Assembly: GCA_036266975.1 (NCBI GenBank)
Contig: DATAWZ010000159.1
Location: 1 to 10,688 of the forward strand
Direction: 5' to 3'
Origin: DATAWZ01 sp036266975
GTDB lineage: Bacteria > Actinomycetota > Thermoleophilia > Solirubrobacterales > Solirubrobacteraceae
Length of the DNA: 10,688 nt
The position numbers and the translations under genes were made by a program. Below the pieces are notes generated by a model, which saw only the letters and a list, made by a program, of their open reading frames with translations, was not told where the DNA came from and did no database searches. Positions 5,347 through 10,688 of the stretch are shown here, piece by piece. Positions within the stretch are counted from its first letter, which is position 1; each line of letters begins with the position of its first letter.

Positions 5347-7284
5347 GTGAATAATCGTCATTGGCGGGACGGCACTACCGCTGCGCTCAGCGCGGCGGGC
5401 GCGTGGGCGCTTCTGCACGCCTCGCGCGAGGTCGTCGAACAGCAGCGCGAACAGCGCTGGGTCCGCGAGCTACGCGACCGGCTGCAGGTCGCCGAGCCCT
5501 GGCCCGACGCGATCGTCGCCGTCCCCGACCCGCCGCCGGATCCCGAGCCAACGTTCGCTCCGCCGCCATCGCCCGCGCTGGAGCCGACCCCGCCGTTGGC
5601 GCTCAGCGTCGAGCTGCCCCCTCTGCCGGACTGGGTCGTCGTGCCGGGCGAGAACGGTTCGGCGCCGCGCGTCGTCGAGCGCACCGAGCCGTCCGCCGCG
5701 GAGCCGCCTCCCAGCGCGGAGCTGGCTGCCTTGCCGGATCCGGTCAATGCCGCCGACGAGCGTCGCCCCGCGCCGCCCGTCGCCTTCGTCGCACCGCCGG
5801 CGCCGCGCGGTGCGCAAGCAAGCCTATCGCCGGCGTCCGAGGCGGAGCTGCCGGCCTTGCCTGATTGGGTCATTGGCGCCGGCGAGAGTCTCCCCGCGCC
5901 GACCGCCGCCACGGTCGCGCCGCCGAGGCCGCTCGCTCCGATGGCGAGCGCGGCGTTGGCGTCCGGTACGGAGTTGCCCGCTCTGCCGGACTGGGTCGGC
6001 GCCCCCGACGCTGTGGTCGCGCCGCTCGAGCCGCTCGAGCCGTGGCCGAGCGCGGCGTTGGCGTCCGGTGCGGAGTTGCCCGCTCTGCCGGACTGGGTCG
6101 GCGCCTCTGACGAGCGTGGGCCCCCGCCGTCGGTCGCCACGGTCGCTCCGCCGGAGCGGCTCGCTCCGATGCCGCCGGCGAGCGCGGAGTGGCTCGTCCT
6201 GCCGGACTGGGTTCGCGCGTCCGGCGAGGGCGATTCGGCGCCGCGTCTCGCCGAGCGGACCGAGCCCTCCCTCGCCGTGGTCGCATCGCTGGCCCGGCCT
6301 GCTTCGGGGCGCACCGCGCCGGCGCCAGCGGAGGAGCCGCACGCCCCGCCAGACTGCGTCATCGCCCGTGACGAGCGCCGTCCGGCGCCGATGCTCGCCA
6401 CGGTCGCGCTGCCGCCGCTCGCTTCGGAGCCGCCCCCCAGCGTGGAGATCCCTGACCTGCCGGACGAGATCAACGTCACCGAGGTCGCGCTTCCCGAGCC
6501 AGTCGACTTGCCCGGCTGGGTCATCGGCCCCGAGGAGCGTCGTTCCGCTCGCCGGGTCGTGGAGCGTCCCGCGCCGCGCGCCGCGGCGGCATGTGCTCCC
6601 CGTCGGTCCCCGGATCGCCCGACCCCCGGCCGCCCCGAGCCCCAGCCGGCGACGGCCGCGCCCTGGGCGGAGAGCTGGAACTTCGACGTGCCGTCCGAGA
6701 CCCGTCCAGCGCGATCGCGGGCGCGGCGCTCCAGCCGCCGGTCGCAGTCGCGCCGCGCCGCGGCCCGGAGAGGCTGGCTGACGCTCGGCGGCGTGCTCGT
6801 CATTCCCGTCGTGCTGCTGAGCCTCGTCGGCACCGGCGCCGCCCACGGCGTGCGGACCACGACGACCACGGCGCGGGCGCTCGCCGCCCGCACCGGCATC
6901 CCGCTCGCGTACCTGCGCATCTACCAGCGCGCGGGCCAGGAGTACGGCCTGGCCTGGACGATGCTCGCCGCGGTCGGCGACATCGAGTCCGCGCACGGCA
7001 CCAGCGTGCTCCCCGGCGTGCACACCGGGACCAACTCGGCCGGGGCGGAGGGTCCCGCTCAGTTCCTCGCCACCACCTGGGCCCGCTACGGGGTCGACGC
7101 CGACGGCAAGGGCCTTGATCCATACGACCCGACCGACGCGATCACCGCGATGGCCGCCTACCTGAAGGCCTCGGGCGCGCCGCAGGATTGGGCTGGGGCG
7201 CTCTACACGTACAACCACTCATCGGCATACGTGAACTCCGTGCTCGCGCGCGGAGCCTCCTACGCCGCCGCGGCGATCGCGTAA
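5347..7284 (+). CDS. Membrane-anchored lytic transglycosylase with long proline-rich LPxLPDWV repeat region
   Basis: Start GTG 5347 has GGAGG at 5332-5336, ten bases upstream. The 645-residue protein has four parts. Residues 1-60 hold a weak hydrophobic stretch (12-24) and a charged helix (EVVEQQREQRWVRELRDRL). Residues 60-450 are Pro/Ala/Glu-rich with about nine copies of an L-P-x-L-P-D-W-V-x-x-x-x-E unit near residues 90, 126, 168, 210, 244, 283, 332, 368 and 386. A very basic stretch (453-476) leads to a transmembrane helix at about 477-499. Residues 510-645 are a transglycosylase/SLT domain: IYQRAGQEYGLAW, GDIESAHGTS with probable catalytic Glu547, GPAQFLATTWARYG, DPYDPTDAITAMAAYL and ALYTYNHS. 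By the positive-inside rule the repeats are cytoplasmic and the enzyme outside. It follows the arylsulfotransferase gene by 91 bases, possibly co-transcribed. The role of the repeats is unknown; they may recruit a cytoplasmic partner. Confidence 0.88.
   Translation: MNNRHWRDGTTAALSAAGAWALLHASREVVEQQREQRWVRELRDRLQVAEPWPDAIVAVPDPPPDPEPTFAPPPSPALEPTPPLALSVELPPLPDWVVVPGENGSAPRVVERTEPSAAEPPPSAELAALPDPVNAADERRPAPPVAFVAPPAPRGAQASLSPASEAELPALPDWVIGAGESLPAPTAATVAPPRPLAPMASAALASGTELPALPDWVGAPDAVVAPLEPLEPWPSAALASGAELPALPDWVGASDERGPPPSVATVAPPERLAPMPPASAEWLVLPDWVRASGEGDSAPRLAERTEPSLAVVASLARPASGRTAPAPAEEPHAPPDCVIARDERRPAPMLATVALPPLASEPPPSVEIPDLPDEINVTEVALPEPVDLPGWVIGPEERRSARRVVERPAPRAAAACAPRRSPDRPTPGRPEPQPATAAPWAESWNFDVPSETRPARSRARRSSRRSQSRRAAARRGWLTLGGVLVIPVVLLSLVGTGAAHGVRTTTTTARALAARTGIPLAYLRIYQRAGQEYGLAWTMLAAVGDIESAHGTSVLPGVHTGTNSAGAEGPAQFLATTWARYGVDADGKGLDPYDPTDAITAMAAYLKASGAPQDWAGALYTYNHSSAYVNSVLARGASYAAAAIA
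5945..6003 (+). repeat. Near-identical direct repeat inside the transglycosylase gene, copy 1
   Basis: This 59-base stretch recurs 102 bases downstream (6047-6105) with one mismatch (A at 5968, G at 6070). It encodes the ASAALASG-T/A-ELPALPDWVGA unit. Other copies of the repeat in the protein are much more diverged at DNA level, so this pair looks like a recent in-frame duplication of 34 codons. Confidence 0.9.
6047..6105 (+). repeat. Near-identical direct repeat inside the transglycosylase gene, copy 2
   Basis: Second copy of the 59-base repeat that begins at 5945, with one mismatch. Just before it (6021-6042) the nine-base unit CTCGAGCCG is also tandemly repeated, giving the peptide PLEPLEPW. 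The offset is a multiple of three, so gain or loss of one unit would keep the frame. Confidence 0.9.
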
Positions 7285-7285
7285 T

Positions 7286-7308
7286 CACCGGCACCGGCAC
7301 CGGCACCG
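7286..7308 (+). repeat. CACCGG hexamer tandem repeat
   Basis: Three full copies of CACCGG and a fourth partial one (CACCG) directly follow the transglycosylase stop codon, in the 59-base gap before the MarR gene. No T-rich tract follows, so this is not a rho-independent terminator. Probably a simple repeat. Confidence 0.85.
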
Positions 7309-7343
7309 CGCCGTCCGTCTTGCCCGTCTGGCACGCTCCCCGG

Positions 7344-7871
7344 ATGGCGTCAAAGCCGCTGCCCTTCGATCCCATCGGCGAGGCGCGCCGCCATTGGGTC
7401 GCGCACTGGGGCCAGGAGCCGGCGCCGTCCATGGCGGCGGTCACCTCGATCATGCGCTGTCAGCAGATCCTGCTGCTGCGGCTGAACGACCTGCTGCGCC
7501 CGATGGGGCTGACCTTCCCGCGCTACGAGGCGCTGATGCTGCTGCGCCTCAGCCGCACCGGCGCGCTGCCGCTCGGCAAGATCGGCGAGCGGCTGCAGGT
7601 ACACCGCACCAGCGTCACCGGCCTGGTCGACCGGCTGGAGGAGCGTGGCCTGGTCGTCCGCACCGCGCATGCGACCGATCGGCGCACCACGCTCGCCGAG
7701 ATCACGCCGGCCGGCCGCGAGCTGGCCGAGCAGGCCACGCGCGTACTCAACGAGGAGCGCTTCGCGGTGCCCGAGCTCGCCGACGCCTGGCTGGAGGAGC
7801 TGACGCTGTTGCTACGCGACTTCCGCGAGGCCGCCGGCGACTTCCAGGACGAGGACCCGCCGATCCCTTAG
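7344..7871 (+). CDS. MarR-family transcriptional regulator
   Basis: The 175-residue product has the MarR layout. A dimerisation helix region (about 12-55, with VTSIMRCQQILLLRLNDLL) precedes the winged helix: LTFPRYEALMLLRLS (57-70), LPLGKIGERLQV (75-86), recognition helix HRTSVTGLVDRLEERGLV (87-104), and wing VVRTAHATDRRTTLAEITPAG (104-124), which includes the typical DxR. The C-terminal helix ELTLLLRDFREAAGDF closes the dimer interface. ATG 7344 is chosen because the domain begins soon after it; no Shine-Dalgarno sequence is visible, and the open frame upstream overlaps the transglycosylase end. The stop TAG (7869-7871) overlaps the stop of the convergent mutase gene by two bases. MarR proteins often sense aromatic or acyl-CoA-type ligands; a role in controlling the mutase is an inference from position only. 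Confidence 0.93.
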   Translation: MASKPLPFDPIGEARRHWVAHWGQEPAPSMAAVTSIMRCQQILLLRLNDLLRPMGLTFPRYEALMLLRLSRTGALPLGKIGERLQVHRTSVTGLVDRLEERGLVVRTAHATDRRTTLAEITPAGRELAEQATRVLNEERFAVPELADAWLEELTLLLRDFREAAGDFQDEDPPIP

Positions 7872-9490
7872 AAGACCGGCGTCTCGGTGTAGCGGCCCCA
7901 GACCGCCTGCAGCGCGTCGACGATCTCGCCCTCGCTCGCGTGCGCGCGGGCGCACTCGATCAGACCGGGCATCAGGTTGGTCTCGGTGTCGGCCATCCGG
8001 CGCAGCTCGGCGAGCGTGCGCTCGACCTCGACGCCGTCCCGGTGCGCTCGGACTCCCTCCAAGCGGTCGATCTGCTTGCGCTCGAGCGAGGGGTCCACGC
8101 GCAGGATCTCCATCGGCTGCTCGTCCAGGTTCACATAGCGGTTGATCCCGACGACGATCCGCTCGCCACGGTCGATCTCGAGCTGCAGGTCGTAGGAGGC
8201 GTCGGCGATCTCGCGCTGCGGGAAGCCGGTCTTGACCGCCGCCACCATGCCGCCGAGCTCGTCGATGCGCTGAAAGTAGTGGTAGGCGGCCGCCTCCATC
8301 TCGTCGGTCAGCGCTTCGATGAAGTAGGAGCCGCCGAGCGGGTCGACCGTGTTCGTCACGCCGGTCTCGTGGGCGATGATCTGCTGCGTGCGCAGCGCGA
8401 TCCGCACGGCGTCCTCGGTCGGCAGCGCGAGCGCCTCGTCGTAGCTGTTGGTGTGCAGCGACTGCGTTCCGCCGAGGACGCCCGCGAGCGCCTCGATCGC
8501 GGTGCGGACGATGTTGATCAGCGGCTGCTGGGCGGTGAGCGAGACGCCCGCGGTCTGGGTGTGAAACCGCATCAGCCAGCTGCGCGGGTCCTTGGCGCCG
8601 TATGTCTCCTTGAGCTCGCGCGCCCAGATCCGCCGCGCCGCGCGGTACTTGGCGATCTCCTCGAAGAAGTCGATCTGCGCGTTGAAGAAGAACGACAGCC
8701 GGGGGGCGAACTCGTCGACGTCGAGGCCCCGATCGATCGCCTGCTCGACGTAGGTCAGCCCGTCCTTGAGCGTGAACGCGAGCTCCTGCTGGGCCGTGGC
8801 ACCGGCCTCGCGGATGTGATAGCCGGAGATCGAGATCGGGTGCCAGCGCGGCGTCTTGTGCGCGCACCACTGCACCATGTCGCCGAGCAGCCGCATCGCC
8901 GGGTCGATCGGGAAGCACCATTCCTTCTGGGCGATGTACTCCTTGAGGATGTCGGCCTGGATCGTCCCGGAGATCGCGTCGGCCGGGACGCCCTGGTGCT
9001 CGGCGGCCACGACGTAGAACGCCATCATGATCGCGGCCGGCGCGTTGATCGTCATCGACACGCTCACTTCGCCGAGGTCGATCCCGCCGAACAGGGTCTG
9101 CATGTCATCGAGGGTGTCGACGGCGACGCCCTCGCGCCCCACCTCGCCCAGCGAGCGCGGGCTGTCAGAGTCATGACCCATCAGCGAGGGCATGTCGAAG
9201 GCGGTCGAGAGCCCGGTCTGCCCGTGGTCGAGCAGATAGTGGAAACGAGCGTTCGTTTCCTCGGAGGTGCCGAAGCCCGCGAACTGACGCATCGTCCACG
9301 TGCGCCCGCGATACATGTTCTCGTACACCCCGCGGGTGAACGGATAGTCCCCGGGGCGCCCGATCGTCTCGAGCGCCGGAAGGTCCGCCTCGGTGTACAG
9401 CTCGCGGATCGGATGCCCAGAGAGCGTGCGGTACTCAGACTTCTCGGTCGCCGGCTCGCCTGGCTTGTGGGTATTGCTGGTAGACGCCAT
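7868..9490 (-). CDS. Adenosylcobalamin-dependent acyl-CoA mutase, large (catalytic) subunit, isobutyryl-CoA mutase-like
   Basis: Start ATG 9490 has a strong GGAGG at 9503-9499, eight bases upstream. The 540-residue protein is the TIM-barrel substrate subunit of the methylmalonyl-CoA mutase superfamily: YPFTRG (49-54), TWTMRQFAGFGT (64-75), TAFDMPSLMGHDSD (96-109), KEYIAQKEW (183-191), SISGYHIREAGA (220-231), FHTQTAGVSLTAQQP, GGTQSLHTNSYDEA and DPLGGSY. It ends at TETPVF with no cobalamin-binding domain, so it needs a separate small subunit, which is not in this window. The residues that set substrate in P. shermanii methylmalonyl-CoA mutase, Tyr89 and Arg207, are Phe70 and Gln188 here, as in isobutyryl-CoA mutase (Phe80, Gln198); His225 and Tyr224 match His244 and Tyr243 at the same offset. 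Ala97 stands where 2-hydroxyisobutyryl-CoA mutase has Asp. Annotation pipelines would probably call it methylmalonyl-CoA mutase. Confidence 0.95.
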   Translation of the reverse strand: MASTSNTHKPGEPATEKSEYRTLSGHPIRELYTEADLPALETIGRPGDYPFTRGVYENMYRGRTWTMRQFAGFGTSEETNARFHYLLDHGQTGLSTAFDMPSLMGHDSDSPRSLGEVGREGVAVDTLDDMQTLFGGIDLGEVSVSMTINAPAAIMMAFYVVAAEHQGVPADAISGTIQADILKEYIAQKEWCFPIDPAMRLLGDMVQWCAHKTPRWHPISISGYHIREAGATAQQELAFTLKDGLTYVEQAIDRGLDVDEFAPRLSFFFNAQIDFFEEIAKYRAARRIWARELKETYGAKDPRSWLMRFHTQTAGVSLTAQQPLINIVRTAIEALAGVLGGTQSLHTNSYDEALALPTEDAVRIALRTQQIIAHETGVTNTVDPLGGSYFIEALTDEMEAAAYHYFQRIDELGGMVAAVKTGFPQREIADASYDLQLEIDRGERIVVGINRYVNLDEQPMEILRVDPSLERKQIDRLEGVRAHRDGVEVERTLAELRRMADTETNLMPGLIECARAHASEGEIVDALQAVWGRYTETPVF

Positions 9491-9531
9491 TTTTGTCGCC
9501 TCCGGAAACGAGTACCCCAGATAGTCGGTTT

Positions 9532-9560
9532 ATCACATATTTGCTAAATGCGACCGTCAA
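9532..9560 (-). promoter_or_regulatory. Candidate promoter of the acyl-CoA mutase gene
   Basis: On the minus strand TTGACG (9560-9555) is followed after 17 bases by TGTGAT (9537-9532), matching five and four of six positions of the primary-sigma consensus. The predicted -10 box lies about 40 bases before the start codon. The region is clearly more AT-rich than its surroundings, as expected for a promoter in such a genome. Confidence 0.5.
9539..9549. promoter_or_regulatory. Small dyad in the mutase promoter spacer, possible repressor site
   Basis: ATTT-GCT-AAAT is an inverted repeat located wholly within the spacer between the proposed -35 and -10 boxes. A repressor bound here would block RNA polymerase, and the MarR protein encoded at 7344-7871 is the nearest candidate. 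The arms are only four bases and AT-only, so chance is a real possibility. Confidence 0.3.
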
Positions 9561-9620
9561 GCCAATCATCCCACCGCCGCGAGACGAGATCGCGAAAAAA
9601 GTCTCAAGTTCCCTGGACGA

Positions 9621-10688
9621 ATGACCGATGGTGGGGTCGTGGCCGCTGCTCCTGTCACCACCGCTCCCGAACTCGCCCGCGCGACGCGCTCGTCGCGGTG
9701 GATGGGCGACGAGCAGCTCGCCCGCCTTGCCGCCCGTGGCAACGAGCACGCCTTCGCCGCGATCTACGAGCGTTATCTGCCTAAGCTCGTGCGCTATTGC
9801 CAGGGGATCGTCCTGCAGCGCGAAGACGCCGAGGACGCCGCCCAGACGGCGATGCTCAAGGCGATGAAGGCGCTGGCCGAGCGCCCGCAGGAGGTCAACC
9901 TGCGGCCCTGGCTCTACCGGATCGCGCACAACGAGGCGGTCTCGCTGCTGCGACGCCGGCGCCCCGAGCAGCAGCTCGACGAGCGCATCGAGGCCATCGG
10001 CGCCGAATGCCCCGAGGAGACCGTCCACACCCGCGCGCGCCTGAAGGAGCTCGTCGCCGACCTGCGCGAGCTGCCCGAGCGCCAGCGCGGCGCGCTGGTG
10101 ATGCGCGAGCTGTGCGGTCTGGACTACGAGGAGATCGCCGGCGTCATCGGCGGCAGCCGCGGCGCGGCGATGCAGACCGTCTTCGAGGCGCGCAGCACGC
10201 TCGTGCAGTTCGACGAGGGCAGGCGACTGAGCTGCGAGCTCGTCCAGCGGGCGATTTCCGACGGCGACCGGCGCCGGCTGCGGGCCCGCGGCGTGCGCGC
10301 CCATATGCGCGGCTGCGTGCAGTGCCGCACCTTCGACGGATCGCTCGAGCGTCGCCGGCGCGATCTGGCGCTGCTGATCCCGGCTGGCGGCAAGGGCGCG
10401 CTGATGACCTTCCTGGGAATTGCCGGGGCCGGCGGTGCGCGCACCGCGCTGTCGTTCTCGAGCGCCACCTCGCTCAGCGGTCAGGGCTGGAGGGTCGCCG
10501 CCCTGGGCCTGATCGCGGCGACGGCGGCCGGCGGCGAGGCGGTTCATCACCTCGCCGCCGCGCCTCACCGGGCCAGCGGAGCCTCGAGCCTGCACGCCAC
10601 GCACGTCGCGGAGGTCGCCGAGGCGCATGCCGCCGCCGCGGCGCGCGCGCTCTCCGGCACCCACGGCACCCGCCGCGCCGGCTCCCAC
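9621..10688 (+). CDS. ECF sigma factor fused to a C-terminal zinc-finger (anti-sigma-like) domain, cut by right edge
   Basis: From ATG 9621 the frame stays open for 356 codons to the window edge. Sigma region 2 covers about residues 31-103 (GNEHAFAAIYERYLPKLVRY, then QREDAEDAAQTAMLKAMKAL), followed by RPWLYRIAHNEAVSLLRRR. Region 4 covers about 141-195 (LRELPERQRGALVMREL, GLDYEEIAGVIGGSRGAAMQ), with a helix-turn-helix. A zinc-binding motif of the anti-sigma HC2 type follows: Cys205, His228, Cys232, Cys235 (H-x3-C-x2-C). Then come moderately hydrophobic segments near 259-273 and 290-304 and an Ala/His-rich tail. A normal ECF sigma factor ends near residue 200, so this is a fusion. It is divergent from the mutase with 130 bases between starts. 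The ribosome-binding site is weak, and GTG 9639 or ATG 9702 are alternative starts. Confidence 0.9.
   Translation, partial: MTDGGVVAAAPVTTAPELARATRSSRWMGDEQLARLAARGNEHAFAAIYERYLPKLVRYCQGIVLQREDAEDAAQTAMLKAMKALAERPQEVNLRPWLYRIAHNEAVSLLRRRRPEQQLDERIEAIGAECPEETVHTRARLKELVADLRELPERQRGALVMRELCGLDYEEIAGVIGGSRGAAMQTVFEARSTLVQFDEGRRLSCELVQRAISDGDRRRLRARGVRAHMRGCVQCRTFDGSLERRRRDLALLIPAGGKGALMTFLGIAGAGGARTALSFSSATSLSGQGWRVAALGLIAATAAGGEAVHHLAAAPHRASGASSLHATHVAEVAEAHAAAAARALSGTHGTRRAGSH

Noticed and set aside
6021..6042. CTCGAGCCG tandem repeat considered as a regulatory or CRISPR-like repeat
   Set aside because: It is in frame inside the transglycosylase repeat region, encodes PLEPLEP and has no spacer structure.
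5358..7218. Long minus-strand open frames (520 and 464 codons) opposite the transglycosylase gene
   Set aside because: Low-complexity Arg/Gly/Ser/Ala products mirrored from the repeat region; the plus frame has a GGAGG, a transmembrane helix and a transglycosylase domain.
7188..7343. 52-codon upstream extension of the MarR protein
   Set aside because: It lies mostly within the end of the transglycosylase gene in another frame, and the MarR domain is complete from ATG 7344.
7394..9547. 717-codon open frame on the plus strand opposite the mutase gene
   Set aside because: Antisense shadow: Arg/Leu/Asp-rich composition without domain motifs, produced by GC-biased third positions of the mutase, which has all family motifs and a strong ribosome-binding site.
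9435..10688. 417-codon open frame on the minus strand opposite the sigma factor
   Set aside because: Antisense shadow; the plus strand carries recognisable sigma regions 2 and 4, while this product has no known motif and would overlap the mutase promoter and start.

Overview
The window is very GC-rich with strong G/C third-position bias, and its gene content (a GAF histidine kinase of DevS type, an arylsulfotransferase-like exported protein, an acyl-CoA mutase large subunit with a MarR regulator, and an ECF sigma factor carrying its own zinc-finger tail) points to an actinomycete, most likely class Thermoleophilia (Solirubrobacter/Conexibacter-like). That placement is inferred from protein style only; no rRNA or other marker gene is present.

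Left part (1-1313): the start of a LysR-type regulator runs off the left edge on the minus strand and is divergent from a short-chain dehydrogenase of the carbonyl reductase type (194-1069), a usual regulator/target layout. The dehydrogenase lacks the catalytic tyrosine. It converges on a small exported protein (1083-1313, minus). Middle-left (1354-3295): a decayed block. A GAF/HisKA_3 sensor kinase carries a one-base frameshift and ends abruptly in the middle of its N-box, exactly where the 3' end of a minus-strand lipoprotein gene begins. The lipoprotein gene itself is broken by at least four frame changes. This looks like a deletion that fused two convergent genes, followed by decay; a patch of local sequencing error is the alternative for the frameshifts.

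Centre (3399-7284): two intact plus-strand genes, an exported arylsulfotransferase-like beta-propeller protein and a membrane-anchored lytic transglycosylase. The latter has a roughly 470-residue, proline-rich N-terminal part with about nine degenerate LPxLPDWV repeats that the topology places in the cytoplasm.

Right part (7344-10688): a MarR regulator and a B12-dependent acyl-CoA mutase large subunit face each other with overlapping stop codons. The mutase has the Phe/Gln active-site pair of isobutyryl-CoA mutases, not the Tyr/Arg pair of methylmalonyl-CoA mutases, and has a good candidate promoter with a small dyad in its spacer. Divergent from it is an ECF sigma factor with a C-terminal zinc-finger (anti-sigma-like) domain and hydrophobic segments, cut by the right edge. 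No CRISPR array, tRNA, rRNA, insertion sequence or convincing rho-independent terminator was seen. The points most worth following are the repeat-bearing transglycosylase, the sigma/anti-sigma-like fusion and the predicted substrate of the mutase.
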